Assembly: GCA_964019165.1 (NCBI GenBank)
Contig: OZ025276.1
Location: forward strand, 1,488,001 to 1,552,000
Direction: 5' to 3'
DNA length: 64,000 bases
From: Mastigias papua
Lineage: Eukaryota > Cnidaria > Scyphozoa > Rhizostomeae > Mastigiidae
Shown here: positions 34,290-46,539 of the stretch, piece by piece
How positions within the stretch are numbered: the stretch's first letter is position 1
Layout of the letters: every line of letters begins with the position of its first letter
The notes under the pieces: generated by a model
What the model was told of the DNA's origin: nothing
Databases searched by the model: none
What the model saw: only the letters and a program-made list of their open reading frames with translations
Made by a program: the position numbers and the translations under genes

Positions 34290-34968
34290 TTCAAGATGTT
34301 TACGTATGTTTTATACACACCTCTTGAGATTAGTTATACAGCAAAATCTACAGACGTTATTAATTGTGGATCAGAATGTGTAAAATTTAAGGAATAAAGT
34401 GGTAGTGCAAAAGGCGTGTTTGTTACTACATGTGATCAAAAATGTCAAGAAAAACCACAATCAACCATACAACCTTCATCAAAACCATCAGCAGGTCTGC
34501 AAGTGTGAGTAAAATCTGTACGAATTTCAGAGCGATGGACTAAACAATGTGATGTGAGATGTTTGAAAGAAATAAAATCCTCAAAACAACCATGCATAAA
34601 AACAAGCATGAGGAAATCACCACCGTCATTATCAAAAACCACCACGGAATTACCATCAACATTACCCCTCACAACAAATGAACCATCTACAACCAAAATA
34701 CAGTTGTATGTTTATCAGATATACTAATATCACAATCAACAAACACACTTACTTATACATACAGTTCACCACAAGTATCGGAACATTTGGTATATGAAAT
34801 AAAAACATTTCAAATAATTTCAATGGTACTGCTATTTCTCATCTTATTAGTAAGTGTACCGTACAATCACTTTAATAATAATAATACAGAGCTTTCAAAA
34901 GAAAACACAATAAAACAACACCAACAACAACAAGAACAAAAGCAGTACTTGAAGTTAGAAACATATTG
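34290..34968 (+). pseudogene. Possible membrane glycoprotein remnant
   Basis: Fragments in different frames line up like a type I membrane protein: a Cys-containing part (CGSECVKF, TTCDQKCQEK near 34370-34450), a Ser/Thr/Pro-rich stalk (SKTTTELPSTLPLTTNEPST near 34640), a hydrophobic helix (IISMVLLFLILLVSVP near 34830) and a Gln-rich tail (34905-34950). Stops and shifts break it. It could be a viral envelope-like or host gene remnant, or chance; the LTR starts right after it. Confidence 0.25.
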
Positions 34969-36161
34969 TTAAACCACACCTTCTTTCAGGTTTACCTAAA
35001 GATTATCTACTAATAAAAAGTATCAACGTACAACCTTTCTTAACTTTGGCGTGTCTTTATTTCTTTAGTGGGTGGCAGGGTTGGCATCTTACTTCTTTCG
35101 TCTTGCATCTTGTATCTATTCTTAAACTTACTAGTTAACTAGGGTTGACTTTCTACGGGCAACGTAAATCCTGCCTTCACCGTAAAGGCCAGTTTCCACT
35201 TAGTCGCTTTAGTCGCGCGAATGAGCGAATGGCCCTCTGAGCATGCGCAGTGAACAAGAATTTATTTCGCTGCGAATGATCTCCCGTTCGCGCAGTGTCT
35301 TGGCACTTCAAACAATAGCAAGGCAGTGAAGTGGGGAGTTTCCTGATATTGTGCAGTTAGATTTGATATTTGAGTATGTTGGGAAAACGCCGAGCTTATA
35401 TGGTGAGATGAATTTCACAAACAATAGACACTTTAGGGTACTTCCTTCGCTCATTTTTACCTTCAACACGTAAACTACGCTTTCTCGTAGTATTACTACA
35501 TCCTGTTGTGTATTTCCTATGTATGGTTTGATTTGAAACATGAATCGTCAGGACATAATTGTGATGTGCAGAATTTCATGATTACTCGATAAGTAATTCG
35601 TTCAGAGTATATCTTTCGTATCCAAAATCTTTTCCGCTTAACATTTGTTCTACGAAAACGCCTTCGTAATAATAAAATAAGTAGCAATTGCCTTCTTGTG
35701 AGTGCCATGTTTTGTTTATTGTGTTATTATTACCGCCAAAATTTATCATTCGACGAGTTGCTGCTCTTATTCGCTGCAATCTCGCATACCTGTCACTGGG
35801 GATGCATTCGCTCATTCACGTGACCAAAGCGACTAAGTGGAAACTGGCCTTAATAGCGGCTTCTTCTCTAGAGTCAGGTATCGTCGTCTTCTTACCTTGG
35901 CTTAACTCTGTTATGACTACTGGACTGGAGGACAAGGGGACCTAATGTTTAACTAAACTGACACACCTAATAATAACAAATACAGTAAACAGAACAAATC
36001 TAAACTTATTACAAATCACATAGTACAATACCCAAACCAATAGTCAGTAAAATTCCCAATTAGCAAAGCAGCAAGCTATTAAGAGCCCTGGCACTGATTT
36101 CCGTCAGGCGAGCGATAAACATACAGTTGTAACTGTTCATGTGCTTGATATATGTTCAACA
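34969..36161 (-). repeat. Gypsy-1 3' LTR, interrupted by a MITE
   Basis: The parts 34969-35185 and 35851-36161 match the 5' LTR at 45624-46149 in order and orientation (shared 'cttaactttggcgtgtctttatttcttta'-type stretch, 'gggttgactttctacgggca'). The 665 bp in between are a separate insertion. Confidence 0.88.
35186..35850. mobile_element. MITE with Harbinger-type TAA duplication
   Basis: This 665-bp insertion has terminal inverted repeats AGGCCAGTTTCCACTTAGTC and an imperfect match for about 45 bp. The target duplication TAA lies at 35183-35185 and 35851-35853. The uninterrupted site is seen in the 5' LTR near 45840 ('cttcaacttaatagc'). The 77-codon minus frame at 35582-35815 (MSECIPSDRYARLQRI) could be a remnant of a transposase first exon. 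The 3-bp TWA-type duplication points to the Harbinger superfamily, but the TIR differs from the complete Harbinger at 29740. Confidence 0.85.
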
Positions 36162-36888
36162 GTGCTCCCCCTTTTCGAAAACAAGCCTCCTGCCTTGATA
36201 CAGATACATTTGCAAAATGAAGTCAAATACCATGAATAATGGCAGGAGTGTGAGTATCCTCCAGACAAGTAATAGGAGGTTCCATGACGGGTGTGCTAGG
36301 ATGTGGTGAAGCGGCATTATGATCATCAGTACAAACATCAAAACTGTCGCTGGGAAGATCTGTGTCCGCGAGATCCGAAGAAGTGGCAATGGTCGACAGT
36401 ATACTGATTGGACACACAGATGGATCATAGTAAGGCTTCATACAGAAACAGGTTTATTATCAAGAGTGTGCAAGCGAAAGCGAACAGGCAAAAGTTTTGC
36501 TACAACACCATATGGTCTGTGCTAAGTGTATGCCACTTTTTTGGAAAGACCTTTGTGCGATTTCGGCATGTATACCCATACAAGATTGTCAATAACACAC
36601 GAATGAAGTTCGGAAACTGAAGAGGAGAGATTATCAGGAGAGGCTAACATAATTGGGAGACGGGGCTCACAGCCGTAAAGCAGATAGAAAGGCTACTCCT
36701 TCGTGGTGCTATTGGGTGAAACTCAGAACGCGAAGAGAAGTAATGAAAGGTGCTGGTTCCAGTCCTTTTGATGAGTGCTTACAAACATAGATAGGCCTTC
36801 CGCTAAAGTGCCATTACTGCTCAATGAGACTGTCAGTTTAAGGATGTTTAGCAGTGGTACACGCGCGGGTGGTATTAATAAGACGAAC
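36162..36888 (-). pseudogene. Gypsy-1 integrase, C-terminal part
   Basis: Minus-strand fragments read VKEVRLINTTRACTTAKHP, then NGTLAEGLSMFVSTHQKDWN, then FYLLYGCEPRLP near 36670, and a Ser/Pro-rich tail (36223-36441). These are the end of the integrase core and its C-terminal region. Several stops are present. It joins the core half at 42685 once the 5.8-kb element and one copy of its duplication are removed. Confidence 0.75.
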
Positions 36889-36899
36889 CTCTTTGACGA

Positions 36900-37570
36900 C
36901 GCATAGGTTCCAAATCTTTGATTGGCTGAGAGCTTTGATCACATTTATATTCTCCATACCGTTTCAGCTACTTAGAACGCGCGATTCTATCAACAAATGC
37001 CCCTCACAGCTAAATTTAGGCCCATTTTGGCGATTTTTACTACCCCTCAGGAAAACAATATCATGTAAAATGAGTTTTCAGATATGTTAAATTTTTCTTT
37101 TGAAATGATTATTTTAATAAATTTAGCAAAAAACTGCCGTTGCAGTCAATCAACATATGCCCGTGATTGCAAGATATCGGTTTGTGTATTTGGTTGTTAA
37201 CGTTACCCTCTTATCCTAGAAGTAAAAGGGTGGAAGGAAAGGCCCCCTTCTGCGAATCTAATGAGTATTGGACCTAAACTATTTCTCAACTACCTTACTT
37301 ACCATACCAAGTTATTGGCTAACTCCAACTACCCATTTCTATGCTATAAACTCAGGACAGAATTTGTGGTATTCAACCAGGTGTCTGTCTATAGGAGCAG
37401 AATATATAAAATAATATATACTCATGTAGTCCTGCATTCACAGTAGAAACCAACGTCTTCTCTTGGTATGTAAGTTCTGTTATCTGTAACGGATTATTTA
37501 CCCTGCTTATGATCATACACTTAGCCATTCTGCTGCTGACGTGTGCACGAATAATGAAACGGCGCGAAAT
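36900..37570 (+). repeat. Left terminal inverted repeat of the 5.8-kb element
   Basis: It matches the complement of 41999-42673, up to 'ggcgcgaaat', where similarity stops. Short open frames within it (for example 37373-37582) are mirrored in the right copy and are not genes. Confidence 0.88.
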
Positions 37571-37749
37571 CAATGTGTACACGTGATTATGCAGGACGTT
37601 GCCGCGTAGTGAGTGAATAAGCGATATCAGCTATTATGAACTAACCTGGGAAGGTTTTCAAAACTCTGCGCAAACGAAAAGCATGAACGGTGGAGAAGTA
37701 CCTCTTCATTACTAGTAAATCATAAAGCGAAAGTCGGTACAAGCAACGT

Positions 37750-40700
37750 ATTTTACAAAGCCTTTACCCAGACAAGCTCGACAAGGAAAAGACACCATTT
37801 CTGTACGGACTGTCTTAAAAAATGTTGGGAAAAACGCAAGTTTACTTCAAAACTGCCAGAGAACTACAAAGACTACCCCTCATATACGACTGTAAGTAAT
37901 AATTACTGACATACTTTATATATCAGAATTTTTCGCAATAATGTTTGGAATTTCTGAATTCCAAAAATTAAACAATGTTAGCTTCATTATTACAGCTTGA
38001 AAACATAAAGTACAAAATTGTCAAAAAAGTTAAACAGGATGCGTTGATTGAGGTTCAAAAGAGTAAATGTTGGGTATCCTTAATGAAGTATTTAATGTTT
38101 ATAAGTGAAAGACGAATTCTTCACATTCGCCTCATAATGCTGAAAACAGATATGCCTCCCTAAGTACTGTTCCTTACAATCTAATAAACTAATTATCTGC
38201 CATGCTTGCAATTAACTATATCACATTGATTTTATTTACTACTTCCCTTGGAAACTTTGAAATCGTCAGTTGAGAGGAGGTGGTAATAAATGGGGGGTTG
38301 GATTATATACAAACTACAAATTCCTTATTTGGGAGGTGTCATTATACAAAACTGAGTAGTGAAATGTAGGAAAAATTTGCAATCAGGGACCCCCTTCACT
38401 GGGGTGCCAAGGATTATATTTATTAACACAGATTTGAATTTCAGAAAATGGTATTTTTTAATGCAGTATCTATTGTTTGACAATATCTAAATGATCTTCC
38501 ATTAAAGTGATACACCAAATACATCCAAATAGTCCATAGCTTATGGATGCCATTGCTGATTTGGAAACTGAGTCATCTCAGTCTCAAGAAAACAGCTGGC
38601 CAAGCTCTATACTTGACTCACAAATAGATACATCATATGAAGAGGAGCTACAAAGTATTGACTCTGTCAATGACGACGAGGCACAGAGATGTGATGAAAC
38701 AACAGTTGGCAATGAAACATTCTGTCTGGTTCCAAAAGACATGGCACAATATGTCCCAGCATATGTAACCAAAAAGGACATACTTGAAGGAGTAGGGGAA
38801 GGTGACGTTGGGAGCAATGTCATGTATGTTCCAACAGATCTACTATCGCAGTTGACAACACTTGTTGAACAAAGCACCAACCTCCAAATGGAAGTAAAAT
38901 GTTGCCGTGAATATTTATAGTTATTGTATGGAAAACATGACAGAATGCCTCCATTTGATCCAGACTCCCTAAGAGAAGCTTCAATTTCAGCTGGTGCCAC
39001 TAAAATCTTTGATGTTATACTTGATGCCATGTCATTTGAAGGTAGGTCTGCAAAACAACAGGACAAAAATAAAAAGACAACTGTTACCATCATATATATG
39101 TTGATGTTTGGTCAGTCACAAAAAGCCAGTTGGTTCCAGAGAGTTATGTCAAATATGGTTGTAAAAAGGGCACAAGTGAAGGAGGTCTTTCTGTGCTGAA
39201 TCACAGTGGGATAGCAGTATCAAAGTCTACCCAACGTAGACCGATTACTACAATAGCAGAAAATCATGAACTGATAGTAATAGACTTTGTAGCTGATGCC
39301 ATTGAAAAAATGCACTTCTTGTCCTGATGATTGATGACTTCACCAACATCCATACTAAGAGGGGACCATCTGATCAAACAACCTCCACAGCTAGAAATAT
39401 GGCAACAATTCTATTAAAACAGTTTGACGATGGCTCAGCTATTCCAGTGCACAAAGACACAATCAATCCTGGTGGACTTTGCGAAGACAAGCTGCTTCAA
39501 GTCAGTCAAAACATCTGTTCATGCTTCTCAACAACATGTGCCATGTCAATGCCATACTGGATAAGAGCAACGTTTTTTGATCCTGAAATGGAAAGGTCAA
39601 GAATTGAAATCCATAACTACCAAGAGCACCTGACAGGAACACAATGTATGAGGAAAATGACTGGTTGTAAGCTTCTTGATGAATTAGAAAGTCCTCGTAA
39701 AAGCTTTGAAAACTTCAAGAAAGCAGCATGTCATGCAGTTGAAAAAGGTCTTAGTCCATACCTTTCTAAGTTCATCTGTCCACTGCCTGGTGACTGGCGA
39801 GCACAAGTCTTCATGAGGCAAATACAACATCATGCAAAAGAATCTTCTGATGGTGCATCTCTTCAGAATGGTGTTCCTTTCCTTGGTCCCTTGCATATCC
39901 AGCTCAATGCTAGGGAATGTCTGTCTTCTTACTATTGAGTTCGTTAAGAGAGCATATGCATTCATCTTTGGGAAAATTAATGTGTTGGCAAACAAGCCAA
40001 AAGCTTGGAGAATATCATTTCTGCTCGAGGTTGTGTATAGAGGTTGGACTGTGATATGGGATCAGGTTTTGGTTGCTTTTTCAAACTGCAAGGACACCCA
40101 GTACCTCACACTTCGTAACCTAATTGATAACTATCTTCCTCTTGTCCTTTCCATCTATTCAGTACTATTCAAAAGTGGGAAAACAGAAATGTTTGCTAAG
40201 TCTCTTTTCCGATGCTGGTTAATGTTGGTTTGCTTCACAAGACATCATTATGATAAGGCTTCACTTGTATGGCTAAGCAATGTCTTATACTGGAAATCAA
40301 TAGATCATCCTTTATACCACAACATGATGAATATGCTCAATGCTTTTGATGAATATCCTGTTGAAAATTCTCATTCTCTTCTTCAAGCTCAAACTTTTGA
40401 TCATGACAATGGAGACAAACTTCGCAAAAAAAGCCAAAGGGTTGGATGCCAAGAGCGATGTGTCAATGAGTTTTGAGTCAACATTTGTCATCCCAAAGAA
40501 TTATACATTTGGACACAAAAACAGTGACCAATTGAAAATTATGGCAGCAAAAGTTTTGATCGACACATTTCAGGATATTAAGGATAATCTAAACAATGCA
40601 ACCCAGGTTACATGTCCAAAAAGAAAGAAGAGGAACCTCACATACTGGACATTGCCACAGCTATATGGAGATGAAGCACTTGTAGCCTCAAAAATACTGC

Positions 40701-41749
40701 CTCTTGGTTACCAGTTTCTAGGAACAGAACCAAACCCATCAAAGTTTGTTCACATATGTTACTTATCTTAGGTTCTGCATATGTTCCTAAGGTATAATAC
40801 ATGGTATCAGGGTTCATACACAACCTGCCTAAAACTGTCCGTTAACTTTTCCTGACTTTTTCATGAAACAGAAGGTGCTTTCCTCACTACATATCAACAA
40901 TACACCATATCTTTGTACTGACCTGCCAGTGTTGCAACTGATGCAGATGACCAATCTTCTAAACTAAGTGAGTGAACACATTTCCAATTTGATTAAGAAA
41001 GGGAGATTCCCTAGTCAACCATTTTCTCAGATGTGCAATGTATATAGGTGCCTACTAGGCACCAAAGAATTCATTTGCATGCATGATAAAAATTCAATAC
41101 TTTACCTGAGTTTCTTCCAGCATCAATAAAGTTTCTTGACTTTTCCTTACTTTCATTGAAAACACAGCTTTTCCTGATTGTTCCTGACTGTATGAGCCCT
41201 GAGTATGATGAGAAGATAGATGTATGAAACATTCAACAGTCAGGCATTAATGATAAAGATTTATTTCTCACACATTGGATCAAAATAACCTTAAAATGTG
41301 CATGATTAATGCAATCATAAATAAGCAAGGTGTATCAAGCGTTGTATACTTTATGGGGTAGCCACTGTAATTCCTGAGAGTTGCAAAAGTTTAATACCAA
41401 CCTTCAGTCACGATACATTACTTTTTCAGGAAATGTGACAGTCATGGCTGTTCAGAAATGGCTTGTGACTTCCTTGTGCTGCATGGTTGTGGGCTTTCCT
41501 TCCACACACCTTGTCTTCCTGGTGGTGACATGATATGCCTTATTTGCAACAGTGAAATCGCTAACTCCTTAAAGTCTATTTTCAACAAGAGTCGTGAAGG
41601 ACTGACTCATCACGACAATAAAAAGAGATGAAGAAGAAAATACCGAATCACATGAATGTGGTGATACCGAAGACGCTGACGATCTTGGTCTTGAGAGTGA
41701 GCCAGATCATCTGGATGCAAATGAACGCCATGAAACAACACTTCTGTGA
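37750..41749 (+). pseudogene. Transposase-like gene of the 5.8-kb element (multi-exon, probably broken)
   Basis: Likely exons: up to 37891 (donor ACT|GTAAGTAA); from 37996 (acceptor TTATTACAG); 38543-38917; 38924-39320 in two frames; 39327-39935; and 39935-40771. The best-kept part includes FLGPLHIQLNARE, NKPKAWRISFLLEVVY, YLPLVLSIYSVLFK, ARHHYDKASLVWLSN-like sequence and DEYPVENSHSLL. A cysteine/histidine-rich end at 41430-41600 (CDSHGCSEMACDFLVLHGCG, HTPCLPGGDMICLIC) looks like a zinc-binding C-terminus. Frameshifts near 39935 and elsewhere may reflect decay or unseen introns. This protein type is widespread in invertebrate repeats; I do not know its catalytic class. Confidence 0.55.
40772..41420. 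other. Probable intron or non-coding interior of the 5.8-kb element
   Basis: AT-rich sequence between the DEYPVEN-bearing exons and the zinc-rich terminal exon. An acceptor-like TTTTTCAG precedes 41431. No other feature is seen. Confidence 0.4.
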
Positions 41750-41998
41750 TTGACGCAGCACATCTTTAGTAGGGGCTTACTTCCAGGCCCTTAGACTGTC
41801 ATCTCGGATTTGACTCGTAGCTTGCATCAAGCGGACTTTTAGAAGTACCCATAGTTTCTACGTCCATTATATTACCTGTGATACACCTGTCTTAAAGGAA
41901 AACTACTGAGCGGCCATGCTGGGTCGAGAAAAATGCTTTGCTCAAAAACAACATGCACGATATATTCTATGCATGCACTCTTCCTTACTAGTTTAAAC

Positions 41999-42673
41999 AT
42001 TTCGCGCCGTTTCATCATTCGTGCACATGTCAGCAGCAGAATGGCTAAGTGTATGATCATAAGCAGGGTAAATAATCCGTTACAGATAACAGAACTTACA
42101 TACCAAGAGAAGACATTAGTTTCTACTGTGAATGCAGGACTACGTGAGTATATATTATTTTATATATGCTGCTCCAATAGACAGACACAGACACCTGGTT
42201 GAATACCACACATTCTGTCCTGTGTTTATAGCATAGAAACGGGTAGTTGGAGTTAGCCAATCATTTGATATGGTAAGTAAGGTAGTTGAGAAATAGTGTA
42301 GGTCCAATAATCATTAGATTCACAGAAGGGGGTCTATCCTTCCACCCTTTAATGTCCAGGATAAGAGGGTGACGATAACAACCAAATACACAAACCGATA
42401 TCTTGCAATCATGGGCATATGTTGATTGACTGCAACAGTAGTTTTTTGCTAAATGTATTAAAATAATCGTTTCAAAAGAAAAATTTAACATATCTGAAAA
42501 CACATTTTACATGATGTTTTTTTTCTGAGGGGTAGTAAAAATCGCCAAAATAGGCCTACATTTAGCTGTGAGGGGCATTTGTTGATATAATCGCGCGTTC
42601 TAAGTGGCTAAAATGGTATGGAGAATATAAATGTGATCAAAGCTCTCAGCCAATCAAAGATTTGGAACCTATG
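41999..42673 (-). repeat. Right terminal inverted repeat of the 5.8-kb element
   Basis: The inverted counterpart of 36900-37570, with only scattered substitutions and small indels. Confidence 0.88.
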
Positions 42674-42684
42674 CTCTTTGACGA

Positions 42685-44142
42685 TAGATGCGAGACAGTT
42701 AGGACCAAAATCGGACAATAGTGTACGAGGAGAGCTATGATATGCCATGATTTCATTAACTAGTAATAACGCACTTAGGGAGGCCTCGGTCGACGGTAAG
42801 GCAAAAGCCTCAGGTCAGCGTGCATAATCAGAAAATACAATAATATACCTGTTGCCATTTGTTGTGACAGGAAAAGGGCCAAGAATGTCCATCGCTATGC
42901 GGTCAAAGGCACCTTCTACTGGGATAGGAAGAAGGGGCCTTTGCGATGAGTCCTCAGAATCTTTTTCATTGAACAATCAATACAAGATTTGCACCAGTGT
43001 TCGATGTCTTTAAACAGTCCATGCCAATAATAACGAGCTCTGAACGATGTCTTTAAACATTCCATGCCAGTAAAAACGAGCTCTGATTTTGTCGTATGTT
43101 GAAAAATACTACATTGTGCTGCTGTAGCAACATCGTTACATGCAGTGAGACTTTCATGGCAAATAGAGTGAGGCGCGACTATCTGGGAGCAAAGAGATTT
43201 AATGCGACAGCTACCAGGTGACCATAAGTGACATAAAATACCATTTTCATTCAAATAATAATCATCACTAGTTACACTTAATCTACGGGCCTTCACGTTA
43301 TCAGTAGGCAGTATATCATGCTGAAGATAGTCAATAATTACAGAAAGCTCAGGATCTTGGCATTGCACATTGTATAACACTGATTGAGGGGGGCATGGAT
43401 TGTGCAGAGCAGCAATGGGTATGGACAAAGTGGAGGAATACTTGTGACGAGAGAGTGCATCTGCATTTCCATTTACTCTTCCAGCCCTATGGATAATATC
43501 AAACTGGTATTGCTGGAGTTGTAAAGACCAACGTGCGAGTTGACCAGTGGGATCTTTCATTTTCATCAACCAGGATAAGCAGCCTTGATTGGTATGCACA
43601 TAAAATTTGGTACCCGTTAAATATGGTCTGAAATATTTGATACCCTCAATTACAGCTAATGCTTCATGCTCGGTAGTACTGTACTTTTTCTCAACAGTGT
43701 TTAACTCTCTACCACCAAAGGATAGGACATGCTCTTTCCCATCAATAATTTGTCCTAAAATATAGCCCAACGCAGTTTGACTGGCATCAGTGTATAAATG
43801 AAATGGCTGGGTAAAGTGTGGGTATGACAAGATAGGCACAGAACATAAATGAGACTTTAGTATAGCAAAGACATCAGGGCAGGTATGGTCCCAATCAAAA
43901 GTGACATCTTTTCTTGTCAACAGGTGTAGAGGAGAAGCTACTTTTGCAAAATCTTTCACAAAGCTCTGGTAGTAATTGCAAATACCAAGGAAATTTGGTG
44001 GAACTGGAAAACTCTGTACTGCAGATATTTTATCAGGATCAGGAGAAATGCCAGATGATGAAACAAGAAAACCAAGGAAACGAACAGATTTGCAGGAAAA
44101 TGTGCACTTGGAAGGCTTCAGCTTTAGATTGGCTAGACGCAA
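42685..44142 (-). pseudogene. Gypsy-1 RT end, RNase H and integrase (zinc finger and first half of core)
   Basis: The 408-codon frame 42916-44142 reads RT palm/thumb end (LKPSKCTFSCKSVRFLGF), RNase H (LYTDASQTALGYILGQ, EHEALAVIEGIKYFRPYL, DALSRH) and the integrase HHCC finger end (HWCKSCIDCSMKK). After a stop it continues to 42685 in another frame as the DDE core start (FDRIAMDILGPFP, YIIVFSDYA, LLSDFGPN) up to the insertion site. RNase H removes template RNA; integrase inserts the cDNA. Confidence 0.85.
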
Positions 44143-45139
44143 TCAAACACAAACAAGATGTAAACAATGTAAATGTTCATCAAACAAGGAGGAAAAAATG
44201 ATTATATCGTCGATGTACATTAAGCATGTCTTCCATTCGAGGCCATGAAGAACTGTGCACATCACACATTCAAGAGTAGATGGAGCGTTTGTTAGACCAA
44301 AACTCATTACATTATATTCATAGAGGCCAGCAGGAGGCAGGATGCATAGCAACTTGGTAGTAACCAGATTGTAAATCAAGAGTTGTGAAAAGAGTGGAAC
44401 CTGACAGTGCATCTATAGCATCATCACTTCTTGGTAATGGATAACTATCCTTTCTAGTTCCAGCATTCAACTTGCGATAATCTACGCAGAACCAGGTGGA
44501 ACCATCTTTCTTTTTCACTAAGACAACAGGAGAACTCCAAGGACTAGATGACGGTTTGATAATATTTTGACATAACACGTTGGAAATTTGTTTATCTATC
44601 TCTGACTGCTGTGCTTGAGAAACGCGGTAAGGGGCATGTTTTATGGGCCTGGCATTGCAGGTATCTATGCTATGCTCAATAATTGTAGTATGGCCTAAGT
44701 CAAGTGAAGATGATGCAAATATATCTTTAAATGATGTAAGCAAGCCTCTGAGTGACAACTTTTCTTTTTCGTTTAAGTCAGGGCAGCATATTGATTGGAA
44801 GATGGAAGACAATGAACTATCACTATCCTGTGTGCAAGGCATGGAACGATGTACACTCATAGAAGCCACTTGAGGTTCAGAACTAAAGTTGATAATGGTA
44901 TCCTCAGGATTTAACTCTGTGAAGGAACCGATAATTGTACCTTTATGTAACACAAGCGACTTACTGGTTGGGTTTAACAAACAAAAGGTAACATGGCCAT
45001 CACTGTTGCAGGTAGATAGAGATGAAGCAGCCAGAAGACGATGACGAGAGGACAAACTAGGCACAGCTTCAATAAATCCTATTACAGGCTGCGAGGAAAA
45101 CCGAGTGAAACTAGCTGGTTTTTCCTCTTCAAGTATCAT
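44143..45139 (-). pseudogene. Gypsy-1 linker and reverse transcriptase
   Basis: Minus frames 45139-44318 and 44412-44143 hold the region upstream of RT, then NARPIKHAPYRVS, SPWSSPVVLVKKKDGS, FCVDYRKLNAGTRKDSYPLP, TLDLQSGYYQVAMH (first catalytic Asp), MSFGLTNAPSTLE and MYIDDIIIFS (YxDD). Frameshifts near 44340 and 44145 split it. No protease active site (DSG/DTG) is visible; it may have been lost with gag. Confidence 0.88.
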
Positions 45140-45607
45140 GCGGTATTAGGAAATCAATGCACTTATAACCCCAATACTCAAACAGTGTCTGTAAATGTTT
45201 CTAAATTAAATAAATTGGACTACTAAAACTTAAAACCTAAGATGCAAACTCTCAATCTAATTTTAATCTAAATCACTCTAAAGTGAGTCAATATGTTTCA
45301 CTATAAATTCGCCTCCGGGCTCAAACGTTAGATTCAACGTAAGTTCGACAGCTAAATAATGAAAGTCTTTGAAAATTTAAAACAGTCAGTACATATTTCT
45401 TTATCCAATAGCTTCTACTAGTTAGCAGGAACAGCAACTTTCATGCGTATCATATATAGTCAAAATAGCAATCTGAACGATCTTCAGTACATCAAATCCA
45501 GCAATTCGCGAAATTAAAGATGTCTTCACTTGATTCAGATAAACTTGAACATCACAATAAACACAATAACAACAATTATCTTTGACTCTTCTTCTTCAAG
45601 GATGTCA
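45140..45607. other. Gypsy-1 leader without gag
   Basis: Only about 470 bp separate the pol frame from the primer-binding site. No capsid or zinc-knuckle sequence is present, so gag and probably protease were deleted. Confidence 0.65.
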
Positions 45608-45623
45608 CATCATGGTCACCAGA

Positions 45624-46149
45624 TGTTAAACCACAACGTCTGTCAGGTTTAACTAAAGAGTAGCTGCTAATACACATTATCAACTTACGACCTTTCTTAA
45701 CTTTGGCGTGTCTTTATTTCTTTAGTTGGCAGCAGGGTTGGCATCTTACTTCTTTCATCTTGCGTCTTGTATCTATTCTTCAACTTCATAGTTACCTAGG
45801 GTTGACTTTCTACGGGCAACTCAAATCTTGCCTTCAACTTAATAGCTGTTTCTTCTCTAGCGTCAGGTATTGTCATCTTCTTAACTTGGCTTAACTCTGT
45901 TACGACCACTGGACTGGAGGACGAGGTGACCTAATTATTAACTAAACTGGGATACCTAATAATACCAAATATGGTAAACAGAATAAATCTAAAATTATTA
46001 CAAATAACATAATAAAATACCCAAAACATAGTCAGAAAAATTCCTAATTAGCAAAGCAGCAAGCTATTAAGAGCCCTGGCACTGATTTCCGTCACACGAG
46101 CGATAAACATACAGTTGTAACTGTTCACATGTTCGATATATGTTCAACA
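45624..46149 (-). repeat. Gypsy-1 5' LTR
   Basis: A 526-bp LTR beginning TGTTGAACATATATCG at 46149 and ending GTGGTTTAACA at 45624, next to the primer site. It is the uninterrupted partner of 34969-36161. Confidence 0.88.
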
Positions 46150-46153
46150 ATAT

Positions 46154-46539
46154 GTGTAAGATACTTGTTCATAAACATACGGTACTTTGCTCTACTTCTC
46201 AAGTTTTTAGTTTCCCTTGAGAGGGTTCTTCCGCTGGGGTGTAGATAGATTTGCCATGTATCAGTACGTGTGATGTAAGACATGGCAATTCAATGTTACC
46301 CTCGCAATATGATAGTGGACAATTGTTGATCACAAGTTGTATGTGTATAAATTTCTGCTCCCACAGGTTTATAAAGTGCACCGTTGACAATGCTGATCAT
46401 GTGCTCAAATAGTCCTTTCTTAGTTCAGCCTCTCAGAATCTTGTTTGAAACTCTGAGTATCTTGAACAATTTATTGTACTCTCTTTATCAAAAAGAATTT
46501 AATCTCTATTGCCTCATCAGTCACAAGTGGACCTTAGCT
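46154..46539. other. No recognisable gene
   Basis: AT-rich sequence outside gypsy-1. It may belong to the decayed gypsy fragment to its right, but no motif is visible. Confidence 0.45.

Larger units (their letters stand above)
36900..42673. mobile_element. 5.8-kb DNA transposon with 0.67-kb terminal inverted repeats and 11-bp duplication
   Basis: The inverted repeats 36900-37570 and 41999-42673 begin CGCATAGGTTCCAAATC and end ...GGAACCTATG. They are highly similar along about 670 bp. The target duplication CTCTTTGACGA (36889-36899 and 42674-42684) has the 9-11-bp length typical of Mutator-like elements. It lies in the gypsy-1 integrase, whose frame resumes across the site. It carries one multi-exon transposase-like gene. 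Duplication length and long TIRs favour a Mutator-like class, but the protein family is not one I can name. Confidence 0.82.
34969..46149 (-). mobile_element. Gypsy-1: Ty3/gypsy LTR retrotransposon without gag, carrying two nested insertions
   Basis: An 11.2-kb span bounded by LTRs 34969-36161 and 45624-46149, with flanking duplication ATAT (34965-34968 and 46150-46153). A primer-site-like TCTGGTGACCATGATG lies at 45623-45608 and a polypurine tract (AAAAGGGGGAGCAC) at 36175-36162. Internal order on minus is protease-linker/RT, RNase H, integrase. Only about 0.5 kb separates the primer site from pol, so gag is missing. Pol is frameshifted. A 5.8-kb element sits in the integrase and a MITE in the 3' LTR. 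Confidence 0.85.

Noticed and set aside
37373..42202. Matching short frames at 37373-37582 and 41933-42202
   Set aside because: They lie in the two arms of the 670-bp terminal inverted repeat and match for that reason.
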